Below, piece after piece: positions 53,935 through 64,000 of a DNA stretch of 64,000 bases. Location: assembly GCA_002917775.1 (NCBI GenBank), contig KZ627146.1:469019-533018 (forward strand), written 5' to 3'. The stretch comes from Glaciozyma antarctica PI12. Lineage: Eukaryota > Basidiomycota > Microbotryomycetes > Kriegeriales > Camptobasidiaceae. The notes beneath the pieces are model-generated. The model saw only the letters and a list, made by a program, of their open reading frames with translations, was not told the DNA's origin and did not search any database. Within the stretch, counting starts at the first letter, position 1. The number at the start of each line of letters is the position of its first letter. The position numbers and the translations under genes are program-made.

Positions 53935-55111
53935 CTAAAAGAGTCGCCTCAGCAACGCCTCCACCTCTTCTCCAGGCACAGCCGGTGTATCCTGGTTGAG
54001 CGCCCCGCTCCCTCCCGCCATGAACCCCCACCACAATCCTATTCCGAACCCTAGATGCAGCACCGCGACGGCGACGATGAGAAATCGCGCACTGGCGTTC
54101 GGGGAGGAGGCGAGGACGGGGTAGATGTTGCGGAGGAGGAAGGCGAGGGAGAGGCCGGTGCCTCCGAAGACGAGGACGAGGCGGAGAAAGTCGGAGGGGA
54201 ATGGGATGAGGCAGAGCCACTGGGAAGGGGGGTGTTAGTCGGAAGGACGAGGGAGGACGGGGAGAACACGCACGGAGACGAGGATCCAAACGGTGGATGC
54301 GTAGCCGTAGAGACTGACGATCTCTACTGCGGAACGCTCATGCACTCCGGCCCAGTACTTTAGCGCGGCCCATACAAGGACGGGGAGGCCAAGGTGGTAG
54401 GCGTAGCTGCGAAGGGTTGGCGTTAATGAGGTCCGAAGAGGTTGAGCGAGCGAGCTAACACGAGGCTGACGGCGGCACCGAGGCGGGTAAAGTCGTAGGT
54501 GTAGGATTGACCGGCGATGTAGGCAGTGATGGAGGAGTAGAGGGAGGAGGTGAGGAAGAGGGAGAAGATGAGGGTGGTAGGAACCCAGAATGGACCTGGG
54601 GTGGAGAGGTGAGCGAGGGAAGCGAGGAACTGCGCGAGCACTGCTCACCGTAGAGGTCTGGCACTCCGGACAGGACTTCAGCAACGTAGTCCTCTCGAGG
54701 AGCCAGTGTCTTCCAGCAGCGCGTGAGGACCGTAACCGTGTCCACGTCAAAGTAGCCCGTGTCTGCACGAGAAGAGTCAGCTCCCCAGTCTTTCCTCCCT
54801 CACAGACCGTCGCTTTGCTGCCTTGCTCACAGTAATCCAGACTCAGAAAGCCGCCCGACGAAGTCGCCCCAGAGAGAGAGTTTCCAATGCTGCGCTCAGC
54901 GTTGTAGAGGGTGTTGCCGCCTGAGCGGACATGAGGAGAACTGGAGGGGGAGATGCGGCCTGCAGGAACGTCGCTCGAGATCGTGGTAGAGCTAAAGTCT
55001 GCGTGGAGGATGGCAAGATGAGCTGAGGCTTCGAGGAGGTGAGAGGGCGAGCGACCAACCTTGAAAAGCCATAGGTTCGTCCACGTCGTAGAGCGTAGTA
55101 TTGGGCACCAT
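53935..55111 (-). CDS. YIPF/Yip1-family Golgi membrane protein
   Basis: Five-helix membrane protein of the Yip1-domain family, which acts with Rab GTPases in ER-Golgi traffic; closest in feel to YIPF1/2 or yeast Yip5. About 290 aa. The cytosolic N-terminus starts MVPNTTLYDVDEPMAFQ; then YFDVDTVTVLTRCWKTLAP leads to VPDLYGPFWVPTTLIFSLFL. Further helices: YAYHLGLPVLVWAALKYW, SLYGYASTVWILVSWLCLIP, FLRLVLVFGGTGLSLAFLL and FLIVAVAVLHLGFGIGLWWG. Ends EVEALLRRLF at TAG 53935-53937, 42 bp from the CoA-transferase stop. All exon joins keep frame. Confidence 0.88.
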
Positions 55112-55212
55112 CGAGGCTCTGAAAAGGGGTGGAGGCGGGTGTTGAGACTGGCGAGGATGGCAGGAGACGAACGACCGACGACGCCGAGTGTTGTCCTCCT
55201 CCCTCCGACACC

Positions 55213-58200
55213 GATGCCTCAGAGAGTGAGCTACGACGACTCGAACGAGCTCAGCGACTCCCTTACTTACTCTAACTCGCAGTGAGATCTCATACAGATT
55301 CTGACCTGTCTATTGAGACCTGCGCTTGACCGACGCACTCATCTCTCCGAACCAGCTCGAGAAGGCGATCTCAACAGCACAACCTCTGCCTCACACACCA
55401 GTCGCATCAACCAGTACACTCTCGCCACTCCTACCATCGTCCAACGCAGCCCCAACACCGCGCCGACACCCAAGCTACGGCACTACTCTTCCCCCTCCTC
55501 CACCACCTTCCCTCCGCCGCCGACGCGAACTCCCGAAACGCAAACTTCGCAGCAAGCTCCTCTTCGTCCTCATTACCATCCTTCTCGCCGTCTGCGTCTA
55601 CGCGAGCTTTGTGGACGACTTTATGGGCGTCGTCGAGGCGGGGATAAGTTGCGGCACGTGCCTTGGCCTCCTGGTCCCTCTCCAGGCGCTCGCGCACATG
55701 GGAGACGACGCGTTCGTCGACTTCTTCGTAACGTTCTGTACGAACCTCGGGGTGAGCAGTTTGGCGCCAGTGGGACGAGGGGAGGGAGCTGACGACGACG
55801 AGCGAGCAGATCGAAGACGCAGATGTGTGCGCCGGAGCTGTTGGGACGCAGGCACCTATCCTCGCGCACGACCTCAGATCCATCTCCCTCGCATCGCACG
55901 CGGCCAAGAACTTTTGCAGCACCGTTTTCGGGTTGTGCCCTCTGCAGGAAGTCATCCCGTACTCCGTCAACTTTCTGCCGTTTCGGAGCGAGGGAGAGGT
56001 GGAAGTGGGAGTGGCGAGGGAGAGGAAGCACGAGCGGCGGTGGAAGAGCAAGGGAGGGAAGCCGTTTCAAGTGGTTCATCTCAGCGACGTCCATATCGAC
56101 CGGAGCTATTTGGTGAGTGCGATGCGAGAGGTCGGCTGAAGAGAGGAGCTGATTGCGGCCGTCTGTTTAGCCTGGATCCAACACGATCTGCTCCAAGAAC
56201 ATCTGCTGTCGCGACTATGGGCTGGGCTCTGTCGGACCGAACATTTCCTACCCAGCAGGAAAGGTGCGTTCTTCTCTCGCTACCTTCTGAATTCGGCCGA
56301 CGATTCTTCGCGCGCAGTTCGGCAACAAGCACGTACGGAACTCAATAGTTTCCTCTTCGTACCGTCTCTAATCAGCTTCCCGCAGTGCGACACGCCCGTT
56401 GACCTCGTTCAGAGCATGCTGAACGCCATCGACCTGTGAGCCATCCACTTCGTTCAGGCCCGCTTACCTTGCTGATCCTTTTGACGCAGCCACGTTCCTA
56501 ACAAGTCCTTCAGTATCTTCACAGGCGACGTTGTCGAGAGCGCAGTTTGGGCAACCGACGAGGCCGTGCGTCCCATCTCTTCTCGCTCGCATCGCCCTCT
56601 TCTGACCCCCGTCCCCAGGGCGTGACGAACGACCTTCATCTTTGGAACACGGAGATGCAGGCTCCCTCGTACCCCGTCATTGGCAACCAGTCCGTGCCGT
56701 TTTCCTCTCAGTCCTCTTCTCGCTAACGCCGCAACGCTCGCAGCGACGTCTCGCCCGTCAACTCGTTCCCGCGCGCGACAAGTCCGCTGGCTGCATCTGC
56801 GCAGTGGGTGTTTGATTTGGCAGAACGGGACTGGGAGAAGTGGATCGGGCGCAAGGCGGCCAGGCAGGCGGGGAGCCAGAGCGGGTGCTATGCCGTCGTG
56901 CATCCTGGGACGGATTTGAAGATCATCTCGGTCAATACTCAGTACTGGTGAGTCTTCTTTCGCTGTATCGATGTAGGAACGAAGCTGATGTTATCGAGCA
57001 GGTATAAGCAGAACTGTGGGTCGGGCGCGAGACGTGGCTGAGCGACTGCTGACGGCTTTCGAACAGTCTGGCTTTACGACTCGGATCTCCCGCAGTGGGA
57101 CCCGAATGGTATTCTCAGCTGGATGGCGAGCGAACTGCACGATGCAGAACGCCTTGGCCAGCGCGCCTGGATCAGTGCGTCCTTTCTCGTCCCTCTCATC
57201 CTCGACGCTGATCCCATTCTCCTCAGTCGGACACATGCCGTTCGGCAAGGTCGATGCTCTGCGTGATCAGTCGAACTACGCCGGCCAGATCTTTGAACGC
57301 TACCACCGCACGATCGCAGCGCACTTCTACGGGCACAGGTGCGCGCGGTCGGTCATCCTCCTCGGTAAACTCTGCTGATACCCCACCTCTCAGCCATGTC
57401 GACGAGTTTGAGATCGCGTATTCGGACTACCACGATCAGCGCGCCGAGACGGCTAACGGAATCGCCTTCATCTCCGGGGCCCTCACGCCTGCCAGTACGT
57501 CGCTTCGCTCTCGCAACGCTGATCTCCCCTAACGACGTCTCGCAGGTGGTAACCCTGTCTTCCGTGTGTACGACGTCGATCCCGACACTTATGAAGTCGT
57601 CGACTTCGTTCCCTGGTACAGTACGCTCCTTTTGCTGTTTGCTCCTTCGGCAGCGAGCTTACTTTCCTTCACAGCCAACAAGACGGAACCTTCCTTCGAT
57701 ATCGACCCAGTCTGGCAGCCTTACTACTCTGCGCGCGCCAGTTACGGCGACTACATCGACCCTCCGCTCGGCCCACTTGACAGCCTCAACGCGACGTTCT
57801 GGCACCGGATCACCGAGGTGATGGAGAAGGACGAGTGGGTCTCTCTGCTAGCCGTTGGGATGGGAGCTAATGATGAGTGCAGAGCGCTGTTCCAGCTGTT
57901 CAACACGCGGCTGTCGAGAGGAGGCAAGGTCGAGGAGTGCTCGACGAGCTTGTGCAAGAGCGATACGATCTGCATGATGAGGTCGATGCGGTCCGAAAGT
58001 AACTGCGTACGTCCATCCGTTTTCGTGGTTCTTGTTCGTGGCTGACTTTCTCGTTAATGCAGGCGTTCATTCAGCCGGGATTCACGTTTAGGGACAGGAA
58101 GCGCGACACGGAGGCACGATCTTTCTTTCTCCACTGCGCGAGCGGTGTTGACCATCTCCTCTCGCAGTCGGTCACGGAGCCTGGTCGAGAAGATGCGTTC

Positions 58201-58450
58201 GTGACGTCCTCGCGCCATGCCGACCATCACGCGTGCGAAGGACCAGGGCTGGGGAGTATGCTCCGCAAGCTCGGGAGCGGAGTCCTAGATCGGAAGATTG
58301 TGGTGAGCTTCCTTCTTCTGCAACGTCGACCTGGTGCTGACCTGAGTGCAGTTCGAGACGCTGTTGGCGTTCAGGTCGTCGGCGCACAAGAGCGTCAAGC
58401 ACCACCGGCAAAAGAAGGCGGGAGCACGAAGCTGGCTTGGACGAACATAG
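55213..58450 (+). CDS. Acid sphingomyelinase-like metallophosphoesterase, N-terminal frame uncertain
   Basis: Type II membrane or secreted phosphodiesterase of the acid-sphingomyelinase family, about 800 aa. A membrane helix (KLLFVLITILLAVCVYASF) follows a Pro/Arg-rich N-terminus. Saposin-like cysteines come next (GISCGTCLGLL, FFVTFCTNLG, DVCAGAVG). Metal-site motifs: HLSDVHIDRSYL (DxH), IFTGDVVESA (GD), VIGNHDVSPV (GNHD, across an intron), IGHMPFG and HFYGHSHVDEF (GHxH). The end FETLLAFRSSAHKSVKHH leads to TAG 58448-58450. The ATG at 55213-55215 (MPQRVSYDDSNELSDS) fits the first exon, but joining it to the helix frame needs a +1 change or a poor GTCGCA donor near 55400. The intron at 58114-58167 may use a GC donor. 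Confidence 0.85.
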
Positions 58451-58663
58451 ACTTGTTGGCAGCGATAGCATGTTGTGCAGTCGATCCTGTTGTTATTTAG
58501 CATCTACGTAGCTACATCGCTCGTCTGGGGTCCCGCTTTCGAGCTGCAATTCGTAACTCGGAAGAGTTGGAGTTCGGGCTCGAGAGCGCGAGTGCTTGAG
58601 CTCTGGCCCGGCCTTCTTCCTCCTTCCACGCCACGCCGTCTCAGCCAGCTCGACCAGCGCAAG
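58451..58663. promoter_or_regulatory. HSP78 upstream region
   Basis: 213 bp between the phosphoesterase stop and the HSP78 start, same strand. GAA and TTC triplets occur around 58530-58580, but not at heat-shock-element spacing, so I do not call one. Confidence 0.3.
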
Positions 58664-61600
58664 ATGTTGAGCAGGATCAACCTCACCACTCGCACCAGCG
58701 CCGCCGCCGCCGCGTGCCAACGCCTCCCGTCTTGGGCGCTCAGGACCACCCCTGTCTCGGCTCTCCCCCGCCTCGGCTCTCTGAGCGCCATCACACGACG
58801 TAGCCAGGGAGGAGCCGGCTCTCGTCTCTTCAGCACCTCGCGCACAGCTTCGGCGGTGCCCCCCAATCGCGGTGGAGGAGGGGGAGGAGGAGGAGGAGGG
58901 ATGCCGATGGGAAACATCTTTGGAGGTGGCGCAGCGAGGAAGCCTGGAGCAGCGTTGGAGGAGCATGGAGTCGACCTGACTGCACTGGCGAAGGAAGGGA
59001 AGCTGGGTACGTGTTCTTCGCCAGTGGGGATGCTGAGGCCCAGCTGACGACGCCGCTGCTTTAGACCCTGTCGTCGGCCGCGACGAGGAGATCAAGCGTA
59101 CCATTCAGATTCTTTCGCGCAGGACGAAGAATAATCCGCTGCTGGTCGGACCAGGCGAGTTCTCTCGACCACTCCCAGTGGCGAAGCAGCGAAGCTGACG
59201 ATTCTGCGCAGCTGGAGTGGGCAAGACCGCCATCATCGAAGGAATGGCGCAGCGAATCGTGGCGGGTGAAGTGCCAGAATCCCTGAAGGGTCGGCGCCGT
59301 GCGTTCTTTCTTCCTCTGCCAGTTCAGAACGCGAGACTCAGACGACTTCCTTCGCAGTCATCGCTATTGACCTCTCCTCGCTCATCTCGGGAACTGGCGT
59401 TTGAGGCTCCTTCGAGGAGAAGATCAGGAATCTCCTCCAGGACATCGAAGAGGAGAAGGGCCACGTCCTCGTCTTCATCGACGAGATCCGTGAGTTATCC
59501 CTCTCACACACCGCGGCACGAGTCTCACTTTTGGATTATCGCAGATCAACTCCTGAACCTCGGCAAGGCGGAGGGATCACTCGACGCTGGAAACATGCTG
59601 AAGCCAGCACTCGCTCGCGGAATGCAACGTACGTGTCTCTCCCTCTTCCCCTGGCCCCTGGCTGACCTACGTATCTGCACAGTTTCGGGAGCGACTACGC
59701 TGGACGAGTACCGTCGCACGATCGAAAAGGACGCAGCTCTCACACGCAGGTTCCAGCCCGTCCTCGTCGAAGAGCCCTCGGTCGAGCAGACGATCACAAT
59801 GCTGCGAGGTCTCAAAAACAAGTACGAACTCCATCACTCCGTCTCCATCTCCGACTCGGCCCTCGTCGCTGCCGCGGTGATGAGCAACCGATACATCAGC
59901 GAGCGCCATCTTCCCGACAAAGGTCCGTTCTTTCCCTCCCGGCTTTCTCGCGCCGTATTTAACTTCTCGCAGCCATCGACTTGATCGACGAGGCCGCTTC
60001 CGCTCTCCGTCTTTCCCGCGAATCCAAGCCAGAAGACCTCGAGGTCGCCGAGCGCGCTCTCACGACGCTCCAGATCGAGCTCTCGTCGCTTGGGAAGGAC
60101 ACGGACGAGGTTTCGCGCGAACGCCGAGCAGTGATCGAGACCGAGGTCGGGGAGCTCAAGGAGCAGGCGCGCGTGATGGAGGAGAGGTGGAAGGAGGAGA
60201 GGAGGAAGACCGAGGAGATTAGGAGGGTGCGCGAGGAATTGGAGAAGGCTAGGTTTGAGTTGGAGGACATGCAGAGGTACGGTTCGTCTCGCTACTACAT
60301 CTTCGAAGTCGACTCATTTGTGCGTGCAGGGTCGGAAACTTTCAGCGCGCCTCGGAGCTTCGCTACGCCATCATTCCTCGTCTCGAGAAGGAGCTTCCGG
60401 AGGAGGGGACCGAGGACGACGGGCGAGGGGCTATGGGTGATCGCGTGACGTCTGACGATGTTGCTCGAGTCGTTGCGAAGGTTCGCTCATCCCTCTCCAT
60501 CCGTTTGTCACGACTAAAATCTGTACGCAGTCAACGGGTATCCCTGTGTCGACCCTCGTGCGCGGCGACCGCTCCCGCCTCCTCAACCTCGAGTCGATTC
60601 TTCGCAAGCGAGTTATGGGACAAGACCCCGCCATTTCCGCCGTCGCTGAGGCCGTTCGCCTCTCGCGCGCCGGCCTCCACTCTAGCACCCGACCGATCGC
60701 ATCGTTCCTGTTTTTGGGCGCCACCGGCGTTGGTAAGACGGAGCTGGCGAAAGCTTTGGCTGCCGTGAGCTACCTGCCGAGCGCATCTTCTCAGATTATC
60801 TGCTGATTCGTCCGCTTGCTGCAGGAGCTCACGGGAACGGAAAAGAACATGGTTGTTCTCAACAGTAAGTCTCTCGCTCCATCGCTTTGGGGCGACGCTG
60901 ACTTCGAGCGATACTAGTGAGCGAGTATCACGAAAAGGTTCGCTTCGCTCCTCGGCAACTACGCATGCTGAATGGCTCTGTCCTAACGTCTTGTCTTTCA
61001 TCTAAGCACACTATTTCTCGCCTCATCGGAGCTCCGCCTGGATTCGTCGGCTACGAGGAAGCGGGACAGCTCACCGAGCAAGTCAGGCGCAAGCCCCATT
61101 CCGTCAGTCTCTGCGTAAACCTCTCTGGCGGCTCCGTCCTGACGATTTCTTTGAACGCAGGTCGTGCTCCTCGACGAATTCGAGAAGGCAGCTCGCCCCG
61201 AAGTTCCCAACCTTTTTCTGCAGGTGCTGGACGAGGGAGCTCTCACCGATTCGCAGGGCAGGCGCGTCGATTTCAAGAACACCATGTGCGTGACTCGAGG
61301 AAAGCTGCGAGCAACACCGACTGACCCCTCTTCTCAGCTTGATCTTGACGTCCAACATCGGGAGCGATATTCTCATGCGTCCCGGCGCAACACTCTCCAA
61401 CGGCACTGTCACCGAGGCTGCGAAGGAGGAGGTTTTGGCGCGAGTCCAATCCATGTATCCGCCCGAGTTGGTTCGTTTCTTCTGCAGCCTCGATTCTCGC
61501 TTGGACTGACGACTTTGGATGCATAGCTCAACCGCCTCGACGAGCAGATCGTCTTCGCCTCCCTCGCTCCTGAGACCATCTCCAACATCGTCGACCTACG

Positions 61601-62016
61601 CATTCGCGAAGTCCAGCAATCTCTTCACTCCCTGGATCGCCGCATTGATTTGGTCGTCGAGCTGGGTGCGCGCGACTGGCTTGCTCACAAGGGGTACGAT
61701 CCTACCTGGGGAGCTCGGGAGATCAATCGCCTCATCAACAAGCAGGTACGCTGCGCGCCTCCGCTTGTGCTAGACTTTGCTGACACTCGCAATCGCTCGG
61801 TAGATTAGGACTCCGCTCGCAAGCGCCCTTTTGCGTGGTACCATCGAGTGCGTCGCTTTCTGAACTTTGGAAAGCCGTCGACGCTGACAGCTTTGGCGCA
61901 GGAACGGGGACATTGCTCGCGTTCGCCTCAATCGCGCTGGCGATGGGTTGGAGGTTGTCGAGCTTCACGAGCCCCAGTTCGGGTCTGAAGGAGAGGACTT
62001 TCATCGCTTCGATTGA
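58664..62016 (+). CDS. HSP78: Mitochondrial Hsp100/ClpB disaggregase, with an in-frame TGA
   Basis: AAA+ disaggregase of the mitochondrial matrix, working with mtHsp70. About 790 aa, some 18 exons; like yeast Hsp78 it lacks the ClpB N domain. Presequence [20 protein letters not shown] with the Gly-rich linker after it. AAA-1: [68 protein letters not shown]. Middle coil [23 protein letters not shown]-2: [75 protein letters not shown]. At 59402-59404 a TGA sits where family members have Arg in the V-R-G-S-F-E-E block (about codon 188); CGA would restore it. Stop TGA 62014-62016. Confidence 0.92.
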
Positions 62017-62068
62017 GACCCGATCAGAATGCCTGCAATTTGTACATAGCAGTTCGCAACTCCTCCCG

Positions 62069-63599
62069 CTACTTTCCTCCCCACCCGCAGAGGAACGCGT
62101 TCTCAGTCCAAAACCTCCCTTCTGAATACAGGTCCCAGTGCTTCCACTCTCCCGCAAAGACGTTCGCTTCGTTCGCAAACTTGAGCCGCGCTCCCAACAC
62201 CCATAGCTCCCTCGCCTCCTGCGAGTTGAGCAACGTGAACAAGCACGGGAAGCCTCGCTGGACGAGGAGCCCAATCGCAGGCTTCCACAGCTCCGTAAGA
62301 GTCGGGTCGTGAACTCCGCAGCTGAATGCGACAACGAGGTCTGGCTTCCTCGAGAGCGACGTCGGAGGCAGCGCGTTGTACCAGGATTCGTAGCTCGATT
62401 TGACGTAGTTGACCGTCCTCGTTCGCCCCCGCGCGTGGCAGGGAGGGCAGACCTCCAAGCTCACGTCCCTGATCCCGGCAATGTTGTCGATTCCGATCGT
62501 GTCGATGCGAAGGTGTTGAACGCCCGAGAGTTGATGCAGCAGTTCTTCGAAGGCCATTCCTCCGTTGTGAAATTCGGTAGCGCCTGCTCCTACGAGTTGA
62601 ATGACCAGGTTTGTCTGCTTGTTGACCTCGGCGAGTCCACCAGCGAGACGGTCGAGGCCGGTGAGGATCGTAAGGGCCATGCCGAGCGAGGTGGTAGCGA
62701 GGTGGTGGTCTGCGTCGCGCGGATCTTGGGGACGATAGAGGGATTGATCGGTTCGGTGCGGGAGACCTCCTCGAAATACTCGTTCCAAGATGCCGGGAGA
62801 GGGAGTGGGGAAGGGAGGATTCGGCGCGGGGCGAATGGAATGATGAGGCTGGTCGAGTTGGCAGAGTCGTTGCGGAACTCGAAGACGAACTTCTCATTCT
62901 CGACAGTCTCCTGAACTCGGTTGCACTTGAATTGAGAACATAGTGTTAGCTAAGAAAGCAGGCGGTACGCCACGCCTCTCACCTCGGATTGTCCATCGTT
63001 GCCCGGGAGGAGGTGCGTAGAGCGCCCTCGGCACTCTGAATCACACCAGGCCGCCACCAAGCACCCTTTGTAGTGTTCGAGCTTGCCTCCCTCGACTTCC
63101 GCGGCCAGGCGGTGGCATTCGGCGCATCGCGTGTCGTTGTAGACCTGCAAGAGCACCTTCGTCAACTTCCACGCTTCCAACCCTGTAACACCCAGGCCTC
63201 ACGAGGTAGTTCGAAAGTGAGCCTTGGGACTTGCTAGGAATGATCTCGTGGAACCGCTTGACGCCGGAGGAGACGAGCCTGCTGTCTAAAGCGGCGTCCA
63301 AGTGCGCCGGCTTCAGTCGGGGCGAGAGGCTGCCAGGCGGATGGAAACGAGACCAGCCCTTGCAGAAGAGCTTGTGGACAGGCCATTCCGTAGCTTGGCA
63401 ATCCCTCCCCTGACAGTACCTGCGGGAGGCGGGTGTTAGCAACGCGATGGAACGAACGGGGGCTCAAGTGGCACCTGGCACGTCGGCAACCAGAGCAGAA
63501 GGAAAGCACGCGCTCGGTGGACTGGCACGAGAAGCAGGCGGTCGTGGGGTACGCCTGGACAGTACGGAAGCTTGCTTGAGGAGGTTCGATGGGGGCCAT
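62069..63599 (-). CDS. MYND zinc-finger protein with MSS51-type C-terminal domain, one frame break
   Basis: About 450 aa. The N-terminal MYND finger reads CFSCQSTERVLSFCSGCRRA, then YCQGRDCQATEWPVHKLFCK, giving the full Cys/His set. A second Cys cluster follows (CAECHRLA, CLVAAWCDSEC). The C-terminal part (LTILTGLDRLAGGLAEVNKQ, IQLVGAGATEF, CPPCHARGRTRTVNYV, PDLVVAFSCGVHDPTLTELW, GFPCLFTLLNSQEARELWVL) resembles the C-terminal domain of MSS51, a mitochondrial COX1 translation factor, and related fungal MYND proteins. At 62716-62721 (CGCGCG) the frame must change by 2 nt or -1 between PSIVPKI and RDADHHLATTSL. Start ATG 63597-63599; an in-frame ATG at 63801-63803 would add 68 residues. Stop TAG 62069-62071, 52 bp from HSP78. 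Confidence 0.8.
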
Positions 63600-63677
63600 G
63601 ACAGTAGAGGAGGAAGACGCTGCCTCCGAGTCCTTCGACACCACGAGCTCGTCTTTCTCCTTGTCCCTCCGCTTCAA

Positions 63678-64000
63678 GCTAGGTCTACGAGAGCCCAGCG
63701 AGAGCTGGGCCGAATCTGCGAATCCCGCTCCTGGTTTCGCTTGCTCCTGCGTCCGTGCACTGTGTCCCTGCGCTCCCTCGCTCTGGTTAACCGATCCTTG
63801 CATATGTGCTCGCAGTATGTGAGCTTTGGGGGACAAAATGCCTCGAGCTAGGTCTACGAGAGCCCAGCGAGAGCTGGGCCGAATCTGCGAATCCCGCTCC
63901 TGGTTTCGCTTNCTCCTGCGTCCGTGCACTGTGTCCNTGCGCNCTCTNGNTNNGNTNAACNANNCTTGCATATGTGCTCGCAGTATGTGAGGTTTGGGGG
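63678..64000. repeat. 169-bp tandem duplication, second copy incomplete and containing Ns
   Basis: The sequence GCTAGGTCTACGAGAGCCCA begins at 63678 and again at 63847, an offset of 169 bp, and the copies then match almost base for base to the window end. The second copy holds about a dozen Ns between 63912 and 63964 and one clear difference near the end (GAGGTTT for GAGCTTT). 169 is not a multiple of 3, so it is not a protein repeat. It looks like a scaffold end or a gap-bridging artefact, or a true satellite-like unit. Confidence 0.85.

Noticed and set aside
58500-58600. Heat-shock element upstream of HSP78
   Set aside because: GAA and TTC triplets are present but not in the 5-bp alternating spacing required.
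1-64000. Repeat-induced point mutation as cause of the stops
   Set aside because: Only two C-to-T-like stops occur, in single-copy genes, and most lesions are indels; there is no TpA-rich decay.
1-64000. CRISPR array, insertion sequence, transposon or virus-derived gene
   Set aside because: No spaced short repeats, no terminal inverted repeats, and no transposase, integrase or reverse transcriptase motif seen in any frame.
1-64000. tRNA or rRNA gene
   Set aside because: I scanned the intergenic gaps by eye for A- and B-box sequences and a cloverleaf and found nothing convincing; tRNAscan-SE would settle it.

Overview
The window is nuclear DNA of a basidiomycete yeast, most likely a red yeast of the Microbotryomycetes (Rhodotorula/Rhodosporidium/Sporobolomyces type). 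The signs are GC-rich, intron-dense genes and introns of about 40-60 nt with GTGCGT, GTACGT or GTGAGT donors, GCTGAC or GCTAAC branch sites and CAG acceptors. Every recognisable protein is an ordinary fungal one. I placed 25 protein genes or candidates by joining exons and following the reading frame by eye; exon joins are inferred, not confirmed by transcripts.

Layout. 1-565 (-): 5' part of a gene with an HR1-like Rho-effector coil. 778-4706 (+): RPL17, TRP4 (anthranilate phosphoribosyltransferase) and a UBC1-type E2. 4809-13502 (-): GLO3 ArfGAP, ENT3 epsin and GDH2 (NAD-glutamate dehydrogenase). 13933-25066 (-): FZO1 mitofusin, NOT2 of CCR4-NOT, a serine-rich membrane protein and HCS1 helicase. 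25299-31169 (+): a very large FHA protein with LPETPA-type repeats and an RVxF-like PP1-docking site, built like animal Ki-67. 31359-35403 (-): CRS1 cysteinyl-tRNA synthetase, probably cytosolic and mitochondrial, and a small unrecognised gene. 35671-37067 (+): secreted, GPI-anchored ferritin-like (Rds1-type) protein. 37666-40550 (-): EPL1 of NuA4. 41359-42189 (-): a weak candidate gene. 42668-44271 (+): unknown polytopic membrane protein. 44316-45941 (-): AlaX-type editing protein. 46399-51880 (+): Ste6-type ABC exporter. 52127-53892 (+): mitochondrial class III CoA-transferase. 53935-55111 (-): YIPF/Yip1-family Golgi protein. 55213-62016 (+): acid-sphingomyelinase-like phosphoesterase and HSP78. 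62069-63599 (-): MYND/MSS51-type protein. The window ends in a 169-bp tandem duplication whose second copy carries Ns.

The genes do not form a pathway. Themes that recur are mitochondrial function (FZO1, HSP78, CRS1, CoA-transferase, perhaps the MSS51-like protein), vesicle traffic (GLO3, ENT3, YIPF) and chromatin or transcription (EPL1, NOT2, HCS1, the FHA protein).

The strongest general oddity is that many well-conserved genes carry small coding breaks: apparent +1 shifts in GLO3, FZO1 (two), the Ste6-type gene (three), the sphingomyelinase N-terminus and the small gene near 35.3 kb; a 2-nt or -1 shift in the MYND gene; an in-frame TAA in ENT3; and a CGA-to-TGA-like stop in HSP78. With the Ns at the end, uncorrected indels or miscalls are the simplest explanation, but real decay or a degenerate allele is not excluded.
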